Origin: Jackrogersella multiformis
Taxonomy: Eukaryota > Ascomycota > Sordariomycetes > Xylariales > Hypoxylaceae
NCBI GenBank assembly: GCA_902806575.1
Contig: CADCXD010000010.1
Coordinates: 744,001 to 808,000, forward strand
Length of the DNA: 64,000 nucleotides
Direction of reading: 5' to 3'
This document shows, piece by piece, positions 33,289 to 44,141 of this stretch. Made by a program: the position numbers and the translations under genes. The notes beneath the pieces were generated by a model. The model was not told the origin of the DNA and ran no database searches. It saw nothing but the letters and a program-made list of their open reading frames with translations. Position 1 is the first letter of the stretch, and each line of letters begins with the position of its first letter.

Positions 33289-36200
33289 CCTTACAGAAAC
33301 GCCGACTCTACCTAGGTACCATATAGAAGGCGAAGCAACCAGCAGCAGCCCATCTTACATACACAGCACCCCGAGCTCGCAAGCAACCCCGGTAACAGAT
33401 GGTAATCACACCGCAAAATATTCTCCGATGTACCTCAGGAGGAAGATTCATCTAATTACCTACCTAGGCAGCTAGGTACCTACACAGATCAAAGCGATAC
33501 CTACCACCACTGGGAATTAGCAGACTTGGACCCCTCTCAAGCCCGCAAGCCCACAAATTAGTACACTTGCAGACACCGAAGTTTGCCTTGTACAGAAGTC
33601 TACAGATGGACACACTAAAGGAAATGGTGGAGTCTGCTGCCCAGACATACAGCAGGTAATTTGTAACCCCGTTGTCTCTTCTAGACAAGCTTGCAGATAT
33701 GGCTAGAATGGCTTGCATGGATCATGCAGCCAAACCCCATAGAGCGTTCTAGACCCAATGAACGTTTCGGGTGAATAAGGTGACAAGCGGGAAAGTATTG
33801 TAAGACATCGAGCGCTATACACGATGTAGGTATTCTAAGTCTGCAAATTTTTTCCCATTCTACCCTAGGCAAAGTCTATACGATACAATTGACTCCATTT
33901 TAGCTCAATTTCATCCGAAACGCCTTAAATTTTAGCAGCTAATGAGGTCTCGAAGATTCGGCTCGAAAAGGTAGATGCCGCCGGAGGCGTACGCGCACAT
34001 CATACCTACATAGGTACCTAGGGATGCACTTTCGCATCCAACGCTGGGCCTACCTAGGCAGGCCTACCTAGCAGGAAAGTTGTATGCTAGGTAGGCTGTC
34101 GATCACTCATACGATTTGATCTCACATTCCTGCAACTGGCCGATTGAGTACTATTAGTCCGACTACCATATTTGTCTTTCTACTGTCTATCTAAGCAGTT
34201 TGTTAAAAGGATATTAGAATCCTTTGAGGTAACTTAGGTTTTTTTTAATGAGCGTTATTTCCAATGCCCCGATGATTTCTGATGAGTTGACCGGCAATTA
34301 TAGGTACCTAGAGAATGTTAAATAAGGTCGTGGATACCACCGTCGGTTTCTATCATGCCTATTGGGCAAGTCGAATCAAAAGGTTCCAATGTTTCCCCCT
34401 TATTGACGATGAAAAGACACAACGTGCTGTTTTCATCATAGCAAGCTATTCGGGCGCAATCAGGAATTTCCTATTTCATGAGGAGGAAAAGGATACCGCC
34501 GTTCTGCGGCTTTCTCTGTGATATATTATTATGCATATGGCACAAAATGTGTGCGTTTCATTGAACCCGACGAATCCGCAACCATCGGCGATCTCTCCGC
34601 CTCTGCGCCTGGTCAGATCGGAGATGATTAACTGCTACAACGCCTGTATCAACCGGGGTAAATAATCGGCGAATCTCGTGACAGGTATACCCACCTTGCT
34701 CATGCCCGCTCACCTTAAGAGCCTCCTAAACACCACTCGGATTGGGCACACAGGCACATGCTCACCAGACTGGTGTTAGAAAAATTAGTTCACGCTATCA
34801 TGATCTGACTGTAGGTAGGTGGTTAACTACCTACCTAGGGTAAGTACTTCCCGAAGATTCGGCTGAATACGACGTGTCTTGAACGCAACCACCGTGTTCG
34901 AGGCCCTTTTCATCCTTAGAATTCTCTCGCCCGACTAGACGGCAATGTTACGGCACGTTTCGGCCACACCAAACTTACGAATACCATATCAATTAGCAGT
35001 AATGATATGCGCAGCATATCGTAGACCTGTCGGTCAATAAGCTCCTATATTGGAGACGGTACGGTCCTTCCCGGCACCACACCCCTGTGGATCATGCCAA
35101 AGAATATCGTAGGTTTTTATTTCCTTTCCTAATCAGAGTTTTGGTATTCTGCACCTAGAGCGAAATGGCTGATACTAACTAAGTACCTACCTACCTAGGT
35201 AGTCTAGCTGTATGACTTCCTTGACTTACTAACGTTTCTGGAGAGCTATCCTTGATAGACATCTAGGTTATTAGGTGGCGCCTATACTGCGCACGTAAGC
35301 CAACACTTTGATGAGCACCTCGCTTGATGTTAATATATCACATCTCAGAACCCACCTACAGTTAATATGCGCACTACAGCGCTTCCTACTACCCATGACC
35401 AATGTTCGGGAAAACGGCAGCTTTCTAGAGTCTCGGTACTTAGGTAAGACATTGAAGACCACCTCCAAGTGCCGAGTCTCTACCTAAGTAGGCTAGCTGA
35501 CAAGATAATACCAAGGTTTAGCGAAGTCCTCGACTCGCGATTTTGAGTAGACACTCGCCGTAACTCGCAATTATTGTTCGGGATTACACATAAGCCTTTG
35601 CCTTGATCGTATATAATCATGTTGATTGAACAGTAACCTCCTCAGACTTGTCATACGACCCAACCAACCTTGTATTTGTATCAGATGCTCTCGAAGTGGC
35701 CTGTCTTCCTCGCATCCTCTACCGCATGGACCTCTAGTAAGCTGATACGCTCGTATATCTAGATGAAGCCATATTCATGATAATAATTATACCAGCCACG
35801 TGGCCCTGCATAGAAGCGACAGAGATGAATTGCCAGCAAATATCGTCGTACAGGGCTAGGGGTGTTTCAAAGACTCCCTGTGTATTGGTGATTGATCACA
35901 TTCCAGCCACCCGCATTATAGGTGCCTACCGAACCCAATTGAGTAAGTATTATCTATTTTATACTAATTCACCTTAAGCACCCAATTAACTTCAGCAGCT
36001 CGGAGTATTCTAGAGAGTCTGGCCACCTCCCGCTCTCTGGAATAGTTTGGTCGGGAGCCATCCTACCTACCAGAGAGAACCCTAGGGGCACGTGAAGTTC
36101 TCACAATTTTCCCCTGAATGAAACGGAATTCGTTGACATTCCGACCAGTTAAGTCCATCAGCGTATTAATTCAGCTCAGACGCTGGAGAACACTGTACCC

Positions 36201-37473
36201 TCTTAAGAAATACCTACATACATAGTTGTACATACCTCAACCACCAAGTCAAGCCACTAGGCTGAATCGGGATTGAGGCTATTCGATATCCGGCGCCCAC
36301 GCCACGCGTGGTGATTTGATGACCCAGACCTACCATACCAGCGGGTGTGTTGCATGTATAACGCCCTCCGACGCCGCGTAGCCAGGGTATTGAAAAGGTA
36401 CTTGGCTACGTTGGGTAGGTAGATAAGAAAGGCAAGCCGGTAGGTAGACGAGAGCTCGCATGCAAGTTGAGTTACACAAGCACTTTCTCACATACAGAGA
36501 GGCCCATTAGGTCTGGATTGCGGTAGGTACCTAGGTAAGTACCGTCTCTCGAAGCTGGCGTTCAGGTGTGGAGTATACTTAAATGTACTTGTATATATAG
36601 GTACATGTTGACCTCCTCGGAGAATAAAGGGGTACCGGTGCAATGGGATGAGAGGCGGCGATACTGAAGGAGGAGATAGAATTGCATGACGTGAAGTGAT
36701 ATTCTCTGATAACCTCAAGTATTGAGTCTCGGCAAGTCCTTAGTAGACCCTGGGCGGAATTGTAGGTATAGATATAATGCAGAGTAGAGGAACTTATCAT
36801 ATTATTATCAATACCTAGGTAGTTTTAACGCTTTTTAAATATTATACCGGTACATAAGCTACCTAGTAGATTTGCAATGACATATTTCGTAAGCCGAGTT
36901 CCAGTTCGTATTTGAGTCTTACTAGAATCTCAGAGCATGTTAACTGAATACTTCCCTAGGTACGTGTAACTTCCGACAAGACGTCTACACGCGAACAGAC
37001 ACTCGGGTATATCACCTCATTTCTCCCCTTGCCGTCCCTTTGCTCTTCTTACGAAGCAACTCCAACTGACAAAAACGACCACACATGCCTAGACACTATC
37101 AAGACCATTCATAACTCCCCTCAAACCTCGAAGAGCTAGTAACCCGCCACCTCTCCGCCTCACCCAGCGCTGCCTACGAGACCAGCAACCTGACCTAACC
37201 TAACCTAACCTCCCTTACCGCACGCGCCCAATCCCCATCCCTCGCCGTCGTCGAACGAGTTGCCTAACCCACGAGCTCTATCAACCTACCCATCGACTTA
37301 CCTACCTACCTACCTAGCTACTCGTTCTGCCCTACGCCACCTTCCCTTCCCAAGGTCCCAATGTACACGTCGAGATCTCGGGTTACCCAAGGCGCTCGCT
37401 CGGGACAAATGAAAACGCGTGTTTCGTATAAGTTACCCAGCCTCTGCGCCCCACCCCCTTTTCCCCGGTTTCG

Positions 37474-37493
37474 AAAAAAAAAAAAAAAAAAAA
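37474..37493 (+). repeat. Homopolymer of 20 A
   Basis: A run of 20 A flanked by CG-rich DNA (TTTCG before, GAGG after). It might be the tail of an old retroposed transcript, but no target-site duplication was found by eye. Confidence 0.85.
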
Positions 37494-37670
37494 GAGGAAA
37501 TCCCCAAACCGCACCGCTGCACTTCCAAGGGTATACCTACGTACATACGGGCGGCGGCGGCCTGCTTGGTGGCAAATACCTACATACCTTAGGCAGGTAG
37601 GTAGGCAGGTATGTACAGCTGCCAGGCTGCCTTAGATCTGGGCTGTGGAACTTTCTGTGCATACATGGTG

Positions 37671-37717
37671 TAGGTATGTATGTATGTAGGTAGGTATGTA
37701 TGTAGGTAGGTATGTAT
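37671..37717. repeat. GTAT/GTAG tetranucleotide array
   Basis: An alternating array of GTAT and GTAG units on the plus strand (GTATGTATGTATGTAGGTAG and so on). It is related in sequence to the dispersed CCTAGG palindrome and may be expanded from one copy. Confidence 0.9.
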
Positions 37718-38462
37718 AAATCCTTGAGGCTGCTATCGTGCTGCGGAGGGTGTGTAATACAATCTGAGATCGATGTTACGACTCGTGTTTGCGCTGCGTG
37801 TAGGTACTGCACCGCACTGCACTATATATACCTAGGTACTTCCGATATGCGGCTCTGGGGATAGCCCGGGATGATGGGTCCATCGCCGTCGGGTTCTTAC
37901 CTACCTAGCCTAAGCAATAGCGCTTACGCAGAAGAGGCGTACCACGTGAATGCGTTTATATGCTTGTCGAGACGCACATTGCCACGACCTCTCCTCGTCT
38001 ACCCCAAGAAGACGGTTGCTGGAACTGGTTCTTGTGACTGCGTGTAATCGGTCGACTGCATTGTGGGAGGTTCTCGTGATTTTCTCTAGCGTGCCACGTT
38101 GAAAACCTCCGGTGGCAACTGCTTACATGCTGTCAGCTACGCTAGCACGTTCAAGTCACATAGTGTACCAGTGTCCGTTAACATCTCCTCGGGTAGACGG
38201 TGGAGAATAAGCATAATCACTATTTAGGTATAATAGTTACTCGTTGACAACCCATATTTATTATACCTATCGAGCTATCTGCCTAGGTAGACCAGAGATA
38301 CCTATGTAAGTAAAAGGCGCCTACTGTGCCAACGGCCTTAGCATAGCAGATGATCGAGCTAGCCACCCCTTCTATTAGTAACACATCCAACTAATCTGAA
38401 AATTAAAACAATACACACCTGAATCCCTTCATTTCAGTATCTGTTCAAATCCATTATATAAC

Positions 38463-39587
38463 CTAGGTAGCGTAATGAGATCTCGGGACCCGTCCGGAAA
38501 GGGCGGGTTGTGAGAACGTGAATAGGATATGCAAGTGTTCCAAAGGTAGCTGCGGTATGTGCCGATTAATGAGCTGAATGATTATAATCTTACAAATGGG
38601 GCAAGGGCCTCGGTCCATAATGGCGACGAAAATGTTCAATATTTGACGGGGTTTGAGAACTGTTTCGCTGCACACCCGCTTGCGAATGGCGTCGGGAATC
38701 AACTTGTGGAGCAGCCAGATGTAGCACTGTAAGATTTGGAGTTGATCGTAGCTCAGGGGAAATATAATATCGACAGTATGGGGGTCGAGCCACACAATGC
38801 TGCATAGTTTCCTGTGGATCACTCGTAGGTAGTAGGGTACAAACCCTATTGTTATTCTCGATCCAAAAGTCGATTCTTCAACAGTCGAGGCACGCACGAC
38901 AATGTTATGAACCGATGAGAGTTGAAGCTGAGATAAATACCCCCGGCACATCGGCAGAGTAGGCACACTGACTACCGCGCAGAGACTATTAGAGCCCATA
39001 TCGTATAGCAGCCTCTCGCCTCTCGCGCTAAACATCTCAGTAGCAATGAAAGGAAGCCTTATAGAAGTCACCACGTGTCTGAGCTGATCGACGCGGCCTC
39101 CTGACCGTCTTGTTTTGAGCCTCTGAACAATAAGGTCTGTCGGGAGCATCGGGTAGCTGAAATCAACAATATCATTCAACCCGATACAATATGGGGGTTG
39201 ATTGCGTGGCCGACCTCTATAAATGAGGTCGGTTAGGTTTGACTTTGAGACATTGAATGGTATAAAATGCCTCAGAGTGATATACCTGCTAAGACGACAG
39301 ACATGAAGAGCTACAGGAATGCCGTATGGTTGAGGAATTGTCTCGGGTAGAGGAATCTTAGTATGCCGGCTGCATGGCATAGACGGCTTTTGTATCTCCA
39401 CAAGAGGCCAGTGGGTCATTAGTGCGCGGTGTTGATGAACTGGGATTCGAATGACTTGGAAATCTGGATACGTCGACTCCCAGATCATTAATTGAAGCTC
39501 TTGAGGCAGGTGACAGTAATATGTAAATCTGCGGGGTGTCTGTCGAGGAGCTCCTCGCTGGTTCCAAGGTCCTATTAGTTCCGTCAT
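38463..39587 (-). CDS. 2EXR-domain protein (F-box-like fungal family)
   Basis: Single exon of 374 codons. The N-terminal part has YYCHLPQELQLMIWESTYPD, the start of the 2EXR domain, in which a Leu-Pro-x-Glu-Leu helix is followed by Ile-Trp. About 60 residues later comes VALHVCRLSRYITLRHFIPF, which corresponds to the usual Leu-x-x-Cys-Arg-x-Ser-Arg segment of the same family. The remaining 250 residues are beta-rich and divergent, with GPCPICKIIIIQLI near the end. 2EXR proteins are numerous in Pezizomycotina and resemble F-box proteins, so substrate adaptors for ubiquitin ligases are possible; no member that I know has a firm role. The gene is upstream-adjacent to the lipase on the same strand in genome order, 390 bases apart, each with its own promoter. 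Confidence 0.8.
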   Translation of the reverse strand: MTELIGPWNQRGAPRQTPRRFTYYCHLPQELQLMIWESTYPDFQVIRIPVHQHRALMTHWPLVEIQKPSMPCSRHTKIPLPETIPQPYGIPVALHVCRLSRYITLRHFIPFNVSKSNLTDLIYRGRPRNQPPYCIGLNDIVDFSYPMLPTDLIVQRLKTRRSGGRVDQLRHVVTSIRLPFIATEMFSARGERLLYDMGSNSLCAVVSVPTLPMCRGYLSQLQLSSVHNIVVRASTVEESTFGSRITIGFVPYYLRVIHRKLCSIVWLDPHTVDIIFPLSYDQLQILQCYIWLLHKLIPDAIRKRVCSETVLKPRQILNIFVAIMDRGPCPICKIIIIQLINRHIPQLPLEHLHILFTFSQPALSGRVPRSHYAT

Positions 39588-39977
39588 GATGGCTGCGCTG
39601 AGCTGGCAGATGATTGCCCAGAGATGATCAAGTAGGAAATCAGCGACATTTTCCAGAAATGTTATAATGTTATATACCTACGTAGGTATTCATATTTTTT
39701 TTATAGAAAAAGGGCATCTCCAAGATATATTTAGAGGAAAAGAGTATCTCTAGTTAATGCCGAATGGTTCGTGACAAAGCTACAGTTAGTACCATATGGA
39801 GGCTTTTACATTCGAAACCCTACCGACTCAACCTAATGTTGAAGAAACCTACCTCCAATTAAATTAAAGATCCTCCCTTGCGAGCATATCGACGATATCA
39901 AGATAGAATGCGATAGCATTGAATCTACTCATCGATTAGCGCTCGTTTCAACGTGAGCAATATACCAATCAAAAGGC
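39588..39977. other. Short spacer between the lipase stop and the 2EXR start
   Basis: AT-rich spacer on which both the 3' end of the lipase and the promoter of the 2EXR gene must fit. One palindrome piece (ACCTACGTAGGT) is at 39677-39688. No coding sequence is seen. Confidence 0.55.
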
Positions 39978-40972
39978 TTACGTTGGTCCTTGGCCCATCC
40001 ACTTCCGCAATGTCCATCTCAGGCGGTTTGTCCAATTGATCAAGTCCAGGTGGCTTACACCAATTAGAGTTCCCTTGTATGAACCCCATTTTGAGCTTGC
40101 CACGCTAACAAGACCATCATTAGGTCCTTCAATATTGGTGATGATACCGTGCGAGTGGCGAAAGGGAGAAAAGATGGGAGGTTGGTCCATCATCGCTCCA
40201 TATGAGAAATAGCGAACATCTGGGGCGTCTGGCGTTCGCGGGTTAAACTCCTCCGCCATGTATCGCTGGGTTAGTTGCTCAAAAGCTCCAGTTTCCATGC
40301 CTACACCCTGGACGAATTTGTATACACTTGGAAGCCTGTCGATACCAATCTCTCCGAGGAGATAATCCGCAAAAGCACTTCCTCGGTGTGGAGATGCGAC
40401 TGTGACTAAGGAGCGCACGTCTACATTCTTAGGCTGAAGATGAGATATCATATACCTGGCATCTAGGCCTCCCATCGAATGAGCGATGATGTTTACGCTC
40501 TTACCCTGGGCGACTTGGGCAATCCCATGGGCAAGTTTCTCAGCCCTCTGCTCAATACTCCCAGAGGGGGGTACCGTCGCCGTGATGACTTGGACACCAT
40601 TAGCCCTTAAAGCGTCAGTGATTCCCCTCCAATACTGGATGGCTGGGAGCCAGCCCCCAATAACTTGAAGTTCAGCAAAGCCTAACAATCCATGTGCAAG
40701 CACAATTGGGTGTTTTGGAGTAGCTAAAGGCGTAGCGTTAGTTTTAGAATCTACATGTTATCGCCATGAAGCAAGTATTCCGCACCATAATGCTCTTTTA
40801 TGGTGGCGTATTCATCGTGTATCTGTTTCCCGAGATCTTTCAGTCTAGGATCGTCGTTTGCGTGACTAGTAGAATATTTTTTCCGATATAACCGTTGTAC
40901 GGTCCAAGCGGAGCGAAGGTGTATGGTATGAAGTCTATTGCAATGGTTTATGGCGCATCGATATAGACTCAT
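39978..40972 (-). CDS. Alpha/beta-hydrolase lipase, probably mitochondrial
   Basis: Two exons on the minus strand, 40972-40786 and 40723-39978, about 310 residues. The 62-nt intron has a weak donor (GTGCGG) but a clear acceptor and CTAAC branch site; splicing rebuilds KEHYATPKHPIVLAHGLLGF. The N-terminal 35 residues are rich in Arg, Ser and His with almost no acidic residues, like a mitochondrial targeting peptide. The catalytic nucleophile is Ser145 in IIAHSMGGLD, the acid is likely Asp265 in GPNDGLVS, and the base His287 in GVSHLDLI. LAHGLLG gives the oxyanion-hole His-Gly. The layout resembles bacterial-type triacylglycerol lipases of the Burkholderia/Pseudomonas kind that fungi also carry. 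Expected to cleave glycerolipid or cardiolipin-like esters; the substrate is unproven. Confidence 0.85.
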
Positions 40973-42992
40973 TGCTATAGCCTATAACCTATAGCCTGCC
41001 TATAGCCTATAACCTCGAGTAGGTTGGAGGCTTTGAGGTTGTGAGGTCGAGGTTGATGAAGTTGAAGTTCCGCGGTTGAGAGAAGAGAGAAGTCTCTAAA
41101 GAAAAGGCTCCGACTCCAAAGCATAACCTTAGTGGAACCCATGTACAATACCTACGTCATGTATCCCGTAGCCTGTATTTAGGTACCTAGGTACATAGGT
41201 ACTGGGCTGGCACCTTCATGTTCAATGTTGGTAAGCACTTTAAAAATGGACCGAGCTCTATGGGGACTTCCCGCTCTCATGCCTATCTGCTTTACCGATA
41301 GGCGGGCCTTGGCAGAACTCAATCTAATCTGAAGGAAGCATCCATATAAAGGAGCTGTCTATGGCCGCATAAACGGTCGCATTCTTTGTTCAACCTCTGG
41401 GCTGACACACAATCTCCATTCGATTCAATCTCCATTCAATACAGGTTCAGAAAGGTTCGAACTCCGCCACGGCTAACCTACATGAGATCTTTTCATTCGC
41501 ATGAAAATCACCTCATTTTCTCATTACACCAAGTAGTAAATGATATATCACCCTTGCGCGAACTGATGCTCGGACTTCAACTCGCGCGGTTCTCGCGTCT
41601 AGGTACTAGCTTCGAGCTTTCGATCTGCGATCCGCTATCCGCGATTATTATAAGAAGGGAAGAAGCATTGCGGAGAGTTGCAGTCGGCATATTTATCACC
41701 AACAGCCAAGCAAACAAGAGTGCAGCTGCCCAATCAAGTCAACCCGGGCGTCAATTTTTTTGTTGATCGCATCCGTCTATGGGTGTGGCTGGCTTAGAAG
41801 TCTGGTAGCCTGCTGCTCGTCCGCCTGTGATAACCTCCCCGATATTACCCTATCTTACGGCATGATATGTCAGTTCTATTCCCTTTCGTGTAAACAACTC
41901 ATCGACAAAGTGCCTTGTCAGGAATATACATTACCAATTATGAATTATGATAGACCTTCGACCAGGTCAATCAAGTAGCGCTGGCCAGGAAGCCAGGTTG
42001 CTCTCTATTCGACTACGAGAAGCGAAGTTGTACAGCCTGGCTTCGGGCACTGCTACGTACAACCTACCGTACTCGAGCTAAAGGAACATGGGTTCGTCTA
42101 AGACGACCATAGATGTGTTCATTTTAACCGCGCTGTATACTAATCTCCCCATGATTGGCCCCTTTTGACAAGGTGTTCTAGCTTGAACCACAGCGTCGGG
42201 TCAGCCTCCACATCAGCGGCCTCTTTGCTACCCTCCAATTGGACACCTGGCTACCCAGGTATTCCGATGTTCGAAACCATCGAGAGGGGTTTTCAAGAGC
42301 CTTGTCTGCAAATTTCGCTACCAATCTGTTAAAGTCATGCCATTTAGGCAGCATCAATTCATGCAGGCTAAGTTACAGTCAACCCTAGGACTGTTTTTTC
42401 ACTTGAAGGATCATGTAACTTACCTAGGTAGGTCACATCTGAAGAGAAATATGGAAGAAAGCCGGAGCCATACCTACATATATAGCTGCTCTTATGCTAA
42501 GAATCTCGGTTCTCCTCTGCCTTACACACAATAAACACCTATATATGCGGTGTATGAGGCCAAGGATGGCCTGACAGGGCCTGCAGATCGCCAGGATGAG
42601 AGTCCGTAGATGGGTGTGGTTGTATACCGGCTATTGGTGTGTGTGCTCTACATGTGTCGATCTTTTCTCCAATCTTGGGGCAGGTCGTGGAGGAAGTGAC
42701 CAACACAAGTAACACGAATTTCCTGGTTTTTCAGGGTGGTGGTCCTAGATACCACATCGGCTCACAATGGAGGAAACTCACTCCGGCCCGGTGCATAATA
42801 ATCGTTCACCCGATTTGTTTCTCTCGCCCACAAGCGCCGTAGAAGTTACCTTCCCAGGTTCTCGGGACAGACAGATATACCGTTCTCGATCGTATATATG
42901 GAATCCAGTCGACTGCCATAAGACTGTCCCCTTCTCCGAGGACTTTTCCACCTTTCAATGCTACTCAGTGAATGCGATGACACCCACCCAAC
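40973..42992. other. Divergent region between the lipase and the RTA1-like gene
   Basis: Upstream of both neighbours. A CCTATAGCCTATAA-type tandem repeat sits at 40975-41014, directly before the lipase start. CCTAGG palindromes occur at 41183-41206 and 42421-42432. Frames at 41386-41766 and 42639-42842 have no recognisable motif. Confidence 0.5.
40975..41014. repeat. Tandem repeat of TATAGCCTATAACC-like units
   Basis: Two and a half copies of a 14-base unit, with internal dyad symmetry (CTATAG, TATA), only a few bases upstream of the lipase ATG. It probably falls in the 5' leader or core promoter. Confidence 0.8.
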
Positions 42993-44141
42993 ATGGATAG
43001 CTCTGCAGATTGCACCTCGAGCTCTTGCTCGCGAGTCTCTCTTACATACGAACCTTCCGTCGCCGGAAATGCCGTCTTCCTCGCCCTGTTCGCCATCATG
43101 ATACCCATTGTCTTCGCCTTGGGGATCAAATACAAGAGTTCCATTTTCGCCGCGACCGTAGCCACGGGGCTTGCCTTAGAGGTGGTAGGCTACATCGGCC
43201 GAGTTCTATTGCACAACAGCCCAGCAGATCGAAACGATTTCATCCTTTTCTTAATTGGAACCATGCTAGGCCCAACACTTATCTGCGGCGCTATGTTCCT
43301 TATTATGCCGCAGATTGTTACTGTCTACGGTGAGGAGTTTCGCTCATGGAGGCCGGGCTGGTATTCATACTTATTCTACGCGTTCACGGCTGTGTCACTT
43401 GTGCTTGAGCTGGCTGGGGGACTTGTCTCTACGATTCAAGAAGACCCAGCAGATGTAAGTTGGCGCTCCGCATAGAAGATGATCCAGTGTATGAACTAAC
43501 ACCCCTTGAGATCGACACAGGCGTTCGCGTCCTCGTCGTTGGACTAGCTATCCAACTTGTTTCACTAGCTATATTCATTGGCCATGCCATGCTATTCGCG
43601 ATCGCTATCTGCATGAGACACCATGCGTTGGATATTAAATTTGCCGGTATATACAACAGCGGGTCTTTCAAGGCTTTCTTGCTTGGTAGGCAAACACGAA
43701 TATCAGCGACGAGATTTCTCCGTACTAATTCGCACGCAATACACAGCATTGTTATTGGCGACCCTCTTACTTGTCGTACGAACGGCTTATCGAATTGTTG
43801 TAGCCGCGGAGGGATATGGTAGCTCGATCGCACAGTCCGAAACGCTGTTGCTGGTGCTCGACGGGTTGATGGTACTGCTCGCTACTTTGCTCCTGCTGGT
43901 ATTCTTCCCAGGACGAGTTTTACGAGACTCTTGGTCTCAGACGTTGCCCCGGAGGCTCTCAAAAACACCACTCCGACCTATACGACCAGCTCCATACGAA
44001 CTACCGTCGGCTCAAAACAGCCCGACTTACAATCGAACAAGTATCAAGTCTTCCAACACAAACTACTCACCAAGGAAAATGAATTATCCAGTACCGCCTC
44101 CTACCCAAAGGAGCATGGTCGACAGCGAAGCATTGTGGTAA
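42993..44141 (+). CDS. RTA1-family seven-transmembrane protein
   Basis: Three exons: 42993-43454, 43511-43685 and 43747-44141, about 343 residues. Introns are 56 and 61 nt; the first ends at TTGAG with ACTAAC just before it, which keeps the frame (DPAD-IDTGVRVLVVG), whereas the later CACAG acceptor would not. Seven hydrophobic segments are visible, starting AVFLALFAIMIPIVFALGI, with the family signatures EVVGYIGR, FILFLIGTMLGPTLICGAMF and VVRTAYRIVVAAEGY. The N-terminus is short and Ser/Cys-rich; the last 60 residues are a polar cytosolic tail. RTA1-type proteins of fungi (Rta1, Rsb1, Pug1) are plasma-membrane proteins tied to lipid translocation, sphingoid-base export and resistance to amphipathic drugs. 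Substrate is not predictable. Confidence 0.9.

Larger units (their letters stand above)
32992..38462. other. Gene-poor stretch, 5.5 kb
   Basis: No supported gene. Many short frames are present but none has a domain, a Met-rooted length above 141 codons or credible splicing. Contents: a G-rich run at 33266-33288, 20 A at 37474-37493, a CCTAA pentamer run at 37193-37211, CCTA/GGTA arrays at 37299-37316 and 37671-37717, and palindromes near 33310, 33460-33482, 34008-34022, 34820-34840, 35183-35200, 36522-36540, 36810-36823 and 37826-37838. Confidence 0.55.

Noticed and set aside
37193..37211. Telomere-like CCTAACC repeat
   Set aside because: The unit is five bases (CCTAA), three copies only, not the fungal TTAGGG unit; it lies in unique DNA.
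43511..43520. Alternative CACAG acceptor (ends 43520) for RTA1 intron 1
   Set aside because: It shifts the frame and gives a stop within nine codons; the TTGAG acceptor keeps the transmembrane segment intact.
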